Shown piece after piece: positions 51,813-63,596 of a stretch of 64,000 nt of DNA. The notes below the pieces were generated by a model, which was given only the letters and a program-made list of their open reading frames with translations, made no database searches and had not been told where the DNA came from. The stretch lies in assembly GCA_963662155.1 (NCBI GenBank), contig OY759274.1:23785122-23849121 (forward strand). Reading direction: 5' to 3'. Position numbers and translations under genes: made by a program. The stretch comes from Lamellibrachia columna (Eukaryota > Annelida > Polychaeta > Sabellida > Siboglinidae). Positions within the stretch are counted from its first letter, which is position 1. Every line of letters begins with the position of its first letter.

Positions 51813-53279
51813 ACATCTGACACTGCGTCTAGAGCTCGGGCATCGTAGAAGTTGTTCACGATACTTCTCCAATTGTGTCTTTCCGGAATAACTTTTTTAT
51901 AGATCGGTATATGTCATCCCGAATTCAAACGCAACTAGCGTTGTACAAGTCACAACTGTTCCAACAAAGTTGTTAAATCTGCATCATTTCAAAATAAGTT
52001 GTACTGTTGAGTTGAATAAATACTGCCAAACATGTTTCTCCAGACGTCATCGGTGTGTATTTATTAACAATATGATCGAATTATTAGTTCAGTGTTGCAA
52101 TGTTCCGTAAAATATTCATTCAACCAATGGAAGTCGGTGTGTATTCACTTTAAACCAATATCACACTTACAATGTATGCCATGTATATTATCATAGTACC
52201 ACACACACGCACACACATACAGTTGTGTAAAATCATTGCTAAGCCAACGCTTATAATTAGAGTACAACGTGCTGTTTGAACAAACAAACGCATACAGTTA
52301 ATTGAGCTATAAAACGCGAAAACATTGTGTCATGCCACAACTCAAACAATGCATGTACTTTAATGTACCATGTGTCATCTCCAAATAAATACACCTGTGC
52401 CGCTTAATACACATGTAGATAATATCTAGATAATATGCAGCAACTAGAATTGCACACATTCATCCACTATCATTGTCAAATCGCTGCGTGCTAAGCTAAG
52501 ACGAGTACATTGTGTATTGCCATGCTTTTACTAGCATAATATAACCAACAGCATACATAATATGATGTAATGCAGTGTAATATAATATAATATATATTTG
52601 CGCTGCAGAGCGCTATAACGTGATGTGATCATTAAGCAATCAGCTAGGTAGTGGAGAATAGGTTAAATATGCGCAGTCGGTTAAGAAAAAGAGTGACGTC
52701 GTGTATATTAGATTTGTTTAACGAGACGGACGAAACAATTGGATTGAGGATGGACCTTTAAAGTTAATATCAGTTTTTACATCCTTACGTTCTATCAAGA
52801 CACTTTGATATTCCAACACCAACTCGGCTTCTCTGGGAAGTATTCAATCACGTTGCAATTACTGGTCAAACACTACTCTGTCACATATGTCCACCACTGT
52901 CTATTACATTATTTTCATGTATACAGCTGACATGACTGAGGCAATGTGCAGAGAAAGTAGTTGCCGAAATGCCAGCAAGTTTATTTGAACACCGATGCTC
53001 TTGAAGTTCTAAGCGCTGTGGTACGGTGGCCCACAAATGAATACCTCTATGATTCGTCAAAGACATTATACCAGTGAAAGTGTTCTATAACAACAGTGTA
53101 TTATTTGTGTTTCGTAGTGTGATCAATGTACACGCATTATGTACTGTGTCAAAGCAGCATGTAAACACACGCACACACTGTGGATCACTGTGCCAATAGA
53201 AATACGTTCTACACACAACACAATGCGTGCAATAACCTTAACAATAGGATAATAAGACACTAGCAACCACCTACTTAGT
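51813..53279. other. Intergenic, no gene recognised
   Basis: AT-rich. A family 4 fragment (aatatgcgcagtcggttaag) is near 52667. Confidence 0.45.
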
Positions 53280-53309
53280 AGCACAACACTATCTCTAAAT
53301 AATTTCCAA

Positions 53310-53853
53310 CCCTGCTCCCACCCACACGCCCCCTCTATCTCTCTCTCTCTCGCTCCCTCCCCTCCCTCTCTAACTCCCTCACTCACTCCTCCCTCTCCCT
53401 CTGACCTCTTCCATCCTCCCTCCCTGCCTACTTCCCTCTCTCCTTCCTTCCCTCCCCTCCCCTCTCTCTCTCCCTACCTCGCTTCATGCCTCACTCTCTC
53501 CCTCCTTCCCCTTCACTCCCTCCCTCCCTCTCTCCCTTCCCATCCATTTCCCCCTCCCTGCGTCACTGTCGCCATGCTGCCATTCTGTCATTCCTTTATC
53601 CTTTATCCTTCCCATTCCATGACGCCTCAGCTCCCCCATCTGACGTCACTTTATCATTGCCACTTCTCTCCACTTTCTTCTACCCATCCATTAAAACTTC
53701 CCCTTTTCCTGTACTTCCCTCATATAATTATCCCTCCCTCCCCCCTCCCTCCCGCCCTTGCTTTCTCATCCTCCTTTTCCCTCCACCTCTTCGTCCATGC
53801 CACCATCCCATCCTTAATCGTTCTCTCATTCCCATTCTTCCCTCCCAACTCCC
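53310..53853. repeat. Pyrimidine-rich (CCCT/CTCT) tract
   Basis: About 540 bp of the + strand are mostly C and T; homopyrimidine runs can form triplex DNA. ORFs here are low-complexity Ser/Pro/Leu artefacts. Confidence 0.85.
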
Positions 53854-54790
53854 GTAACTCCCCAGCTACTTCCTTGAAAGTATTTCCCCTGTTACCACCC
53901 TGAAAGTAACTCCCCAGCTACCTCCTTAAAAGTAAGTCCCCTACTACCTCATTGAAAGTAACTCCCCAGCTACCTTCTTGAAAGTAACCCCCAGCTACCT
54001 CCCTGAAAACAACTCCCCAGCTACCTCCTTGAAAGTAATTCCCCAGCTACCTCCTTGAAAATAACTCCACAGCTACCTCCCTGAAAGTAACTCCCCAGCC
54101 ACCTCCTTGAAAATAATTCCCCAACTACCTCCTGAAAAGTAACTCCCCAGCTACCTCCCTGAAAATAACTCCCCAACTACCTCCTTGAAAGTAACTCCCC
54201 TGCTACCTCCCTGAAAGTAACTCCCCAGCCACCTCCTTAAAAAATAACTCTCCAGCTACCTCCTGAAATGTAACTCCCCAGCCACCTCCTTGAAAGTAAC
54301 TCTCCAGCTACCTCCTGAAAAGTAACTCCCCAGCTACCTCCCTGAAAGTAACTCCCCAGCCAGCTCCTTGAAAATAACTCCCCAGCTACCTCCTGAAAAG
54401 TAACTCCCCAGCTACCTCCCTGAAAGTAACTCCCCAGCCACCTCCTTGAAAACAACTCTCCCGCTACCTCCTGAAAATTATCTCCCCAGCTACCTCCCTG
54501 AAAGTAACTCCCCAGCCACCTCCTTGAAAATAACTCCCCAGCTACCTCCTGAAAAGTAATTCCTCAGCTACCTCCCTGAAAGTAACTCCCCAGCCACCTC
54601 CTTGAAAATAACTCCCCAGCTACCTCCTGAAAAGTAACTCCCCAGCTACCTCCCTGAAAGTAACTCCCCAGCCACCTCCTTAAAAGTAACTCCCCAGCTA
54701 CCTCCCTGAAAGTAACTCCCCAGCTACCTCCCTGAAAGTAACTCCCAAGCTACCTCCCAGAAAGTAATTCCACAGCTCCCTCCCTGAAAT
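53854..54790. repeat. Minisatellite about 26 bp x 35
   Basis: Unit gtaactccccagctacctcc plus ttgaaa with alternating subtypes (cctgaaa, cttgaaa, cagccacc), giving a higher-order period of two to four units in the second half. Confidence 0.93.
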
Positions 54791-55250
54791 CGTCTACATT
54801 GCCAACTTTTGTAGTAGAACGTATTGTCATGTGTGAATGTGATGAATATCAACTGCAACAATCAATCCGATCTCATCCAACATGCATGTTTCCTAAAAAC
54901 ATGTTCAATATAATGAAACTGAATAACACATTGCAATCAGAATAACAGAAATGCACTAAATGTAAACATCTAAATTGCCAACTGATTGTAGAATAATATA
55001 TAATCTGTTCTGATTTGACGAATTTGAAATTCAATAATCAACATATTTAGTTACACAACTCAGTCAATATGCGTATTTCCTTGCTAAAACGCTTTCAATA
55101 TAACGAAATTGCTAACGTATTACAATCCAAATAATATGAATGTCGATTTGTTAATATCAATATGTAGCGGTACTTGAAACGGATAACCCGGACTAAATTC
55201 GTAAATTAAGTTGAAGGAATGTTCGTCGCAATTGTTTCCAATCATTGTCA

Positions 55251-55256
55251 TTTATT
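55251..55256 (-). terminator. AATAAA overlapping the stop codon of the YWTD-repeat gene
   Basis: On the - strand the end reads gttaaataaatg: the TAA stop lies inside AATAAA. If used, the 3' UTR would be about 10-30 nt. Confidence 0.35.
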
Positions 55257-55712
55257 TAACAACGATTTCACAAATTTCCCATTCTGCATACAACTTCGGA
55301 ATGTGAATGGTGACGTGGCCACAGTCGTCTCCTTCACACAGACACACAGCGACACACGTGGTCAGTCCTCCAGACTCCACAGCACCACTCCATTTACAGT
55401 ACTTCCCAGTGAACTCACATTCTGACGACTTCGTGTACCGCATCCTCACAGTGAAGTGGGAATAGGAGCACTCGAGGTGATGTCCGGTGATTGTGACAGT
55501 GAATGACTTCAGTTTGTCCGGTACACATTTCTTGATGACAAGTCCAGGCATCCAACACTCATGCTGTGCCTGTGGCAACCACTGACAGGCGGTCGCATCA
55601 AAGGTGTAGTAGTCTGTGTCTCTTAGCGCCATACATGTCTCGTTGTTCGCGTCAGTTAATCGAACTGACACTTCCTTCTCGACAGGGGGGTCCAGCACTG
55701 GGTGAGACAATA
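55252..55712 (-). CDS. YWTD-repeat gene last exon (Cys-rich domain)
   Basis: Acceptor tggtgttttag; stop TAA at 55254-55252. Encodes 153 residues with about 13 cysteines; [20 protein letters not shown] and CEIVVK end the protein. High GC relative to flanks supports coding. Domain family not recognised; contains GDDCG, echoing SDDCG in exon C. Confidence 0.82.
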
Positions 55713-58700
55713 CTAAAACACCAATACAATTAACAGTTTTAATGACACTATTACACAGTGTCATTTTTTAATGACACTACGATGATACGGTGGTTTAGAT
55801 TACATTTTTGTGAGGTAGCAGAACGCTGAAGTAAAGCAAAACAAACTACCACGTTTACTGAAACAACTGGACATTGATTATAGTGGTATTTTTTTTTTTT
55901 AACAAAACTATTGAAATGTTTCTATTTTTGCTAACTATATATGTTTGTGCATATGTAACAGTGCATAGGTTTGTTGCTGTTATCGAACGAACTGACTTCG
56001 ATAGTTAGATCGGGTAACTTGTGAAAGTGTGAATAACTAAATGCGGCCATTTTTAATTGAATTTCGACTTCGCCAGTGAAAAATAATGCAATTGTTTATC
56101 CTATGGTTTCATCAAAACAAGAAATGCCACGTTTGCATAAACGCAAGGTAGCATATAATATTGGATGCAAGATACGTCGATTTTTTTCGCGAAACGATTC
56201 TGAAACGAGACGAGCGAACAATAAAACGTAATAGGGAGATTTGTCATTGTACCTTAAATTCCAGAAACGTATTCTAATTAATTTAAGACATTTTGTAAAA
56301 GTGTTTATCTATGAACGTAGAATAAGTTTAATTTTGTATTATTCTTAAATAATATATAACGAATAATTACCAGGATTCAGCAGCCCAACGGTGGCCGCTA
56401 ATTATTGTGTAAGATGAACTAATTTCTTCTAGCACATTCATTTAGACCTGTTTGTTTTTTCACAATTATTGCTTAAGATAATTTTATCCTGATTAATGCA
56501 TTTAAATTTATTGTATGCCGATATGTAAAAGCTGGTGTTAGTGTATTTTAGTGTAACGCAACCACATATAATGCAGAGATAAAAACGGTCATATGACGAC
56601 ATTCTTCTGACTTACTTCCGCAGTCATCTGACCTGCATCCACCAAGCAATAGGGCAACACCGTGCTCTTTTAGAAATTCTTCAGGTGGTTCGATCTTCCG
56701 GATCATTGCACCATTCAAAAGAGCGAAATTAACACTGAAAATAGAAAACACGTATTATGTAATGATTATACATTTTTTTTCAAATTCCACTTTTATTTGC
56801 CTGTATGGACTTTCGCCAATCTTGCCAAGGTAGCTTCATCAGTAGTAACGGCGATAACGTCCTAGTAGGATGATGTTATCGTAGAAGTGTGGAAATTCGT
56901 AGTTCAATCATTTCAGTTGATCGCTGCATCTGTTTTGGGTATCCATATCATTTTATTAAGCATGTTCTCCTTTTGTGGGACACCTTGTTTATCCCGTTTA
57001 GTCTTTCCCAATCTATTGTTCTAGGTGGTTGGTCTGTGAGGGCGGACCTGTTGATGGTGGACTATGTCTATGACCGTTTGTTCCCGCTCCTCCACATGGT
57101 ACGTTCACTACATCTTTCTTGCGTTCTTATAGTCAGGGGAACGTTTCACTGAGACAGAAAGCTCATAAAAACCCATCATAAAACAGAGTCCATCATAGAT
57201 TTTCATGAGCGTTTTCAAAATGCGCTTCACTAAGATGCTCATTAAATCCATCGCAATCTAATGATCGAAATTTCCATCATAAGCTCCACAGTGTGCACAA
57301 TTAAGCAATATAAATAGACCAATTATCCAAAAGTGGCTAAAATATATTCCATCGAATACTGTTTCAGCACATTTGATTTATTTGCTCATTGGGTGAAAAA
57401 AGTGTAATTTAAAAAAAAAATCGTCGTGTCAAAGAAGACACTGTGACACACCGGCGACGTGTTATTTTGACAAAAGAAGTTTTGATAGTCTTCAATTACA
57501 AAGCTCGCGGAGAGCGCCAATAACCTCAACCGAAGTTGTGCAATCGAGTATTCTAATGTGAAGGTTAAGGGTGTACATATAATGATTCACCTTCACCTGC
57601 ATCCCTTGATCGGGACGGTCGGATGGGTGCCATTCACACAGAGTCCTCGCCAGCGTTGCCTGCCTCTGCTATATGCAGCAGGGTCGGTAAGTCTCGATGT
57701 GTCCATTTTTTTATGTTGTCTAGCCAGTTTTGTCTCTCTGGTGGCCCCGTCTTCTTTTGCCCTCCACGATGTCTTGCAGGATTTTTTTTGCAATTGTGTT
57801 TTGTTGAGTGATGTGGCCAACCCAGGAGAGCTTAAGTGGTTTCACTCTTGCCAACAAGGGTTCTTGCTTTCCAGCAAGGAAATCTACATGTTGTCTCACA
57901 TATTTGTTTGTTTTGTGTTTAGTTTTGTGTTTAGTACACTAAATGCGGAGGAGTCTCATTTCGTTTCAAATGTTTGTTCGCGTCTCTCTGTAGTGCATAA
58001 ACTTGGTTTGGAAGCTGGTGTCATCTCTGCTCTTCCAGATGATGTTAAGTCTTGACATAGCAGACATAGCTACTGCGATCCTTATTTTGATTTCCTTTAT
58101 TGAGGTGCCATCTTTGCTTAAGGTGGACCCAAGCTATTTGAAAGAGTCTACTTCCTTCTGGCCGTTCATTGTGATATCAATGGGGGTTTTCTGGTTGGTA
58201 CTATTTAGAAGTACTTTGCTTTTCTCTGAGCTGATTTCCATCCCATAAGCTGTTGTCTTTTCTTCCAGTCTGTTAGTGAGGTTTTGAAGTTCGTTCTCGC
58301 TGCGTCCAATGAGGTCAATTTCATCCGCAATACGAAGATTACAAATTAGCATTCCACCAATAGATGTGATGGTGTTGAAGTCTTTGATGGTTGCCTGCAT
58401 GTTGTTCTCGAAGAATATGTTGAAGAGAACAGGTGAGAGTGGGCATCCCGTCGAACTCATACAGTTGTCCTGAAAAGAGTTCCAAGTTGGTTATTTAGAA
58501 GTACAGCACCGTTTGAGTTGGCGTACAGTGCCTGTATGACATGTATCAGATCTTTGTCAAAGTTGTATTCTCTCACAACTTGCCACAAACCTTCATGCCA
58601 GAAACAGTCAAACGCTTTCATAAAGTCAATGAAAATGTGGATCCGTTCTTTTTTGTCAAAACATATGTTTTTCTATGATCAATCTTACATTGAAGATCTG

Positions 58701-60341
58701 CCAGTATTTCTTCTGCTTTTCTGCTTTTCCTTTGAGTTTGTTCTGCATGGTGGCCGATGTTCTGCATGGTGGCCGATGAGGTTGATGGTTCTGTAATTTT
58801 TGCATAGTTTTAGGTTTCCCTTTTTGGGGAGCGGAATGATCATGGATTAAGTCCATTTTCTGGGCCAAGCCTTTATTTTCCAGATCCTCTGGCATAGTGA
58901 AGTAAGGACCTCTATAATTTCATGCCTCTTCTACTTCTTCTTTCATCACTTGCATGTCGCATGTTTCGTCAACACTGCTGGCTTTGCTTTCCAGTATGCT
59001 GGTGTCTGGTTTCAGTTCGTAATTGTATAGCTCTAGGCATTACTCGGTCCATCGTGTTCCTGCTATTACCATATTTCTTACCTTTCTCAGTGTCGTCACG
59101 TTGCTATGAGATCAATTCTTCTTTTGCTTTTCTCATCTCCGTTGTGACAGTGCGGTATTGTTCCTCTGTTTCGGGGTCCCTCGACTGCCTCGGTTTCTCG
59201 ATGTTACATCGAATACGCGGGTTGTTATGGTGATGTATCTTCTTTAGCTTGAGTTTCAATGTTGCTAGAACCATTTCATGGTCGCTGCCTAGGAAAGCTG
59301 GGAATTGGTCTGATGTTTGTCGTGTTGATGCTGGATTTCAAATGTGTTGGGATGAGGATGTAGTTAATCTGATTGTGTTTTTCCATTAGGCGAGTGCCAC
59401 ATTGTTCTGTAGTTGTGCGGGTGTAACGTGTTTGTCAAGGTGAATTTGCAACTACTTGCGGATTCAAGAAGTCATCGGCCTCTATTAGTGGTTACTCCTG
59501 TGGCAAAGCAGCCTGCAGTTCCAGTCCATCGTTGCACGACGAGGAAGTCTTTCATTGGAGCTTTCTTTATGGCGTTCTCCAGCTCTTTGTAGAAGGCTTC
59601 AATCACATCATCGTCGTAGTCTGGTGTTGGAGCATACACTTGGAGAATGTTGATGTTTTGGAAATTAGCCTGTTGTAGACTGGTGTACAGCTGATGGCAA
59701 CATTTCACGAGGAATGCTACCCCATTTTGGTGTTTGGATTCCTCTCCGCTGACCCACAGTTTGTGTCCTTTCTCTGTTGTTGTGTCTCCAAAACCTGTCC
59801 ATCTGGCTACAGCCAGTCCTATCCTGAGAAATGTTTAATAATGTGCTATGTAATATTTAGCTAGTAGCAGTTTCATCCACACGCAAACACTTACACAACA
59901 AAAAGTATACCTCTATATAAACAAACTCTAAAATTTAAATATCTATATATAATTCAATATCACGAAAACTACATATCCGACTTTCATAAAAGTTTCACTG
60001 TGACCTATTCATCAGACGCTAAAAACGTTAACTTAATCAACCGGTTAGGATTCGTTAATTCTAACGCTAACTGTAAACCCAAACCCTATATCTAAGCCAC
60101 ACCCTAATACTAACCCTAACCAGTTGATTGAGCTAAAGTAAACAAATTAAAAACTAAACAAAGGGAAATAATAAACCGAATCTGATGTACCTGGATGGAT
60201 TCCTTTGAGTCCATACAATGATTTCTTCTTTAATGTCGACGTAGTCTGGGTTGCCAGTCGTTTGAATAATTTCTCTGCGGTTCAGACCGTCGAAGTCAGA
60301 ACATTCTATGACTTTATTTCCTGCAAAATAGAAAACAAATT

Positions 60342-60391
<50 letters not shown>

Positions 60392-62843
60392 GCCATTTAA
60401 AATATGCCGCTAGCTTGAGAGCCATCTACAATGGTTGTTTTCCGTGAGTATACATGGCCTAAAACTTGTAGTACATAATCGTCAAAGTTTATTGTCACAG
60501 TTTATCGGAAGACAGGACATTGTGATCATTTGTAGCCTAAGTGCATATGTCGAAGTTAACGTTTGTGCAGGAATTTTTTAAAAGTGTTAGTAGGTATTGC
60601 TTGGTGTATGTTGAAAAAACCGTAAAGATTATGTGTATAAATTTTATTCACAATGCTTGGTGGCATTTTTTTAAAGTAAAGCTGGCAAGTGGTATCTAGT
60701 ACATTTTCTGGCTCTCGAGGTATGACTGTACGAGATAGCGATTTGATGAGATTGCCTTGTGGAAATATCATGATAAGCAGCATTTTACAAAAATAGTGAT
60801 TGAAAATATATAGGAAAGCGTTTATGCTTAAATTTATGAATAAATGTCAAACATTGACGCGTGAAAATGTCTTCAATTTTGAGTAGGTTGAGAGATTTCA
60901 TTGTAGGTTCCGTGTGTGAGTTATATTTACTACGGGAAATTATTCTGATTGCCTTTTTCTGTAGTTTGAATAGTCTATTCGTATCAAAACCCCACGATAA
61001 AACGCTAAAGTGTGGCACGATTAAAGAATTATACAAAGTCTTTAATGTATGTCCCGGTAGGAAGCGCTTTAGTTTATTCGTGACTCCCAAAGTTCGTGTT
61101 ATTTTATTTGATATTCTGTCAATGTGTGAAGTCCAGTTTAATGTTTCTTGAATAATAGTGCCTAAAAAATTTAATTTGCGTACACACTGTATGGGTTGAC
61201 CGTCTATGTGTACCGTACACACTGTATGGGTTGACCGTCTATTTGTACCGTACACACTGTATGGGTTGACCGTCTATTTGTACCGGACAAATTATATGGG
61301 TTGACTGTCTATTTGTATCGTGCACACTATATGAGTTGACCGTCTATTTGTACCGTGCACACTGTATGGGTTGACCGTCTGTTTGTACCGTACACACTGT
61401 ATGGGTTGACCGTTTATGTGTACCGTACACACTGTATGAGTTGACCGTCTATTGGTACCGTACACACTCTATGGGTTGACCGTCTATTTGTACCGTACAC
61501 ACTGTATGGGTTGACCGTCTATGTATACCGTACACACTCTATGGGTTGACTTTCTATTTGTACCGTACACACTGTATGGGTTGACCGTCTATGTGTACCG
61601 TACACACTGTATGGGTTGACCGTTTATGTGTACCGTACACACTGTATGAATTTACCGTCTATTGGTACCGTACACACTCTATGGGTTGACCGTCTATTTG
61701 TACCGTACACACTGTATGGGTTGACCGTCTATTTGTACCGTACACTCTGTATGGGTTGACCGTCTATGTGTACCGTACACACTGTATGGGTTGACCGTCT
61801 ATGTGTACCGTACACACTGTATGGTTTGACCGTCTATGTTTAGGGTACACACTCTGTGAGTTGACCGTCTATTTGTACCGTACACACTGTATGGTTTGAC
61901 CGTCTATGTTTAGGGTACACACTCTGTGAGTTGACCGTCTATTTGTATCGTACACACTGTATGGGTTGACCGTTTATGTGTACCGTACACACTGTATGGG
62001 TTGACCGTCTATGTATACCGTACACACTCTATTGGTTGACTTTCTGTTTGTACCGTACACACTGTATGGGTTGACCGTCTATGTGTACCGTACACACTGT
62101 ATGGGTTGACCATCTATGTGTACCGTACACACTGTATGGGTTGACCATCTATGTGTACCGTACACACTCTATTTTGTTTATTGTCTATGTGTACCATACA
62201 CACTGTATGAGTTGACCGTCTATGTGTACCGTACACACTGCATGGGTTGACCGTCTATGTGTACCGTACACACTCTATGGGTTGACAGTCTATTTGTACC
62301 GTACACACTCTATGGGTTGACTGTCTATTTGTACCGTACACACACTATGGGTTGACTGTCTATTTTATATCTGAAATACTACGTCGTGGAAAATGGAACA
62401 ACATGTATTTAGTTTTACTTGTGTTTAGGGAAAGTTTGTTTACAAATAACCTTTCACTTCAGTGTTAATGTTATCGCTGATAGTATTATAGTCTTGCACA
62501 TTACTATTAGTATTGCATTTGAAAGAGCAGAGTGGTCCGACGAGAGTGGTTTCAACAGCATATAGTATCGCCTTGAATTTATTGCTAGCAAGATGAATAT
62601 CATTTATATAGAAAGTAAATAATAGGGGACCTAGTATTAACCCCTGTGGGACACCTGTTGAGATCGTTAATGTGTCAGACATTATATCATCGAATTGGAC
62701 ATATTGGCGTAATTCATTACCCAAATTTGTCCCATTTATTCCGTAATGTTCAAGCTTTTTGAATAAAATATTGTGATCTGTGGTATCAAAGGCTTTTGAT
62801 AAATCTAAGAAAATTGATATGGGAATTTTTCTATGTATGTATG

Positions 62844-62939
<96 letters not shown>

Positions 62940-63112
62940 CATACATATATATATATAACCACTCACCATGATGTGTCCAGCATATTTGCTTGTTGATAGG
63001 ATCAAGAGCAACGCCAAGTATCCAACGTGTTTGTGTCAATGCAATCGTCACGTGTTCGTTGCCATCCAGACCGGCTTTGTGCACAGAATTTCCAGTAGCG
63101 AAAAACATCAGT
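55252..63112 (-). CDS. LDL-receptor class B (YWTD-like) repeat protein with Cys-rich C-terminus, 3' part of gene
   Basis: Four exons on the - strand join in phase: 63112-62967, 60320-60191, 56734-56616, 55712-55252. The 5' exons lie beyond the window. The first two encode YWTD-type beta-propeller blades: [36 protein letters not shown], then [18 protein letters not shown] and [11 protein letters not shown]. The WTD cores are degenerate (CWTH, VWTQ). The last two encode a segment with GGCRSDDCG and a 153-residue Cys-rich tail ([51 protein letters not shown]) that I do not recognise. There is no visible transmembrane helix at the C-terminus, so this form is probably secreted. An additional exon between 56735 and 60190 cannot be excluded. 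Confidence 0.8.
55713..56615 (-). other. Intron of YWTD-repeat gene with family 4 repeat
   Basis: 55985-56255 shares ggtaacttgtgaaagtgtga and later blocks with the copy at 24768. Confidence 0.5.
56616..56734 (-). CDS. YWTD-repeat gene exon C
   Basis: Acceptor tattttcag, donor gtaagt. Phase fits exon B. Encodes [20 protein letters not shown] and [19 protein letters not shown]. Confidence 0.75.
57560..59825 (-). mobile_element. Decayed LINE with endonuclease and reverse transcriptase
   Basis: On the - strand, from 59815 down, the order is: endonuclease pieces ([20 protein letters not shown], then [20 protein letters not shown]), a broken middle, RT pieces (58450-58134: [55 protein letters not shown]) and a C-terminal piece (57700-57595: [19 protein letters not shown]). 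The catalytic FADD motif reads IADE. Several frameshifts and stops; inactive. It sits in an intron of the YWTD-repeat gene, in the same orientation. Confidence 0.85.
60191..60320 (-). CDS. YWTD-repeat gene exon B
   Basis: Acceptor ttttgcag, donor gtacat. Phase fits exon A (split Gly codon). Encodes [20 protein letters not shown] and [19 protein letters not shown] 48-bp (TA)n lies about 20 bp before the acceptor. Confidence 0.85.
60341..60390. repeat. (TA)n microsatellite
   Basis: About 24 TA steps close to the acceptor of exon B. Confidence 0.95.
60552..62830 (-). mobile_element. Decayed jockey/CR1-like LINE, split by a minisatellite
   Basis: On the - strand: RT palm at 62830-62440 ([46 protein letters not shown] where YADDT is expected), a frame-shifted [18 protein letters not shown] to about 62370, the 35-bp array, then 61200-60785 ([51 protein letters not shown]) and a C-terminal piece to 60556. 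The YADD change and frameshifts mean it is inactive. Confidence 0.85.
61180..62363. repeat. Minisatellite 35 bp x about 34 inside a LINE ORF
   Basis: Unit gtacacactgtatgggttga plus ccgtctatgtgtacc. On the - strand one unit reads [11 protein letters not shown], the LINE sequence just before LNFLG, so the array grew from the ORF itself. 35 is not a multiple of three. Confidence 0.95.
62836..62957. repeat. (TA)n microsatellite with tac interruptions
   Basis: About 120 bp of TA steps between the LINE's 5' truncation point and the donor of exon A. Confidence 0.95.
62967..63112 (-). CDS. YWTD-repeat gene exon A
   Basis: Acceptor (- strand) aattcaacag, donor gtgagt. Encodes [20 protein letters not shown] and [19 protein letters not shown], one blade of a beta-propeller. 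A (TA)n tract begins just past the donor. Confidence 0.85.
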
Positions 63113-63596
63113 CTGTTGAATTAGCATTCACAATGAATTCATAACAATTAATAATACCACAACTACTTTAGCCCAATCCTACAAGACGCATAACAAATGT
63201 AGTTTTAATGTAAGATAAATTACACTTTATAAAATGGTCCTTTCCTAATAAACCAAATGTCGCATATCAAAATTCTCTCTACAGACGCTCGAAGTTATGC
63301 ATTATTCCATGACTTTGTCAAATTGATACGGGTCTTTCTGATGGTTTTTTTTTCTGTCTTTGTTTTCATAAAATAGTTCGTTGCAAAGCAAAATTCATCA
63401 ATCAAAATGGCTGATATCAAGAATTTAGTGATTCGGAGTTGGCAAGCGAATTTGACAGCGTCCTTAGATATTATTTTTATTGATAATGGTTGGAATTATT
63501 GCGACGATGATAGCAGTCGCGAAAGTGGTAATGAAAATGCATCTAGGGGTGATTCGGCATCCCATAGACATTAGTAAATATGTGTTAAATCAGTGG
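63113..63596. other. Intron or upstream sequence of the YWTD-repeat gene
   Basis: No exon recognised on either strand. Confidence 0.45.

Noticed and set aside
53486..53903. Ser/Pro/Leu-rich ORFs
   Set aside because: Product of the homopyrimidine tract, no coding bias or splice context.
60061..60120. Telomere-like ccctaa motifs (accctaatactaaccctaac)
   Set aside because: A handful of irregular motifs over 60 bp, too short and degenerate to call an interstitial telomere.
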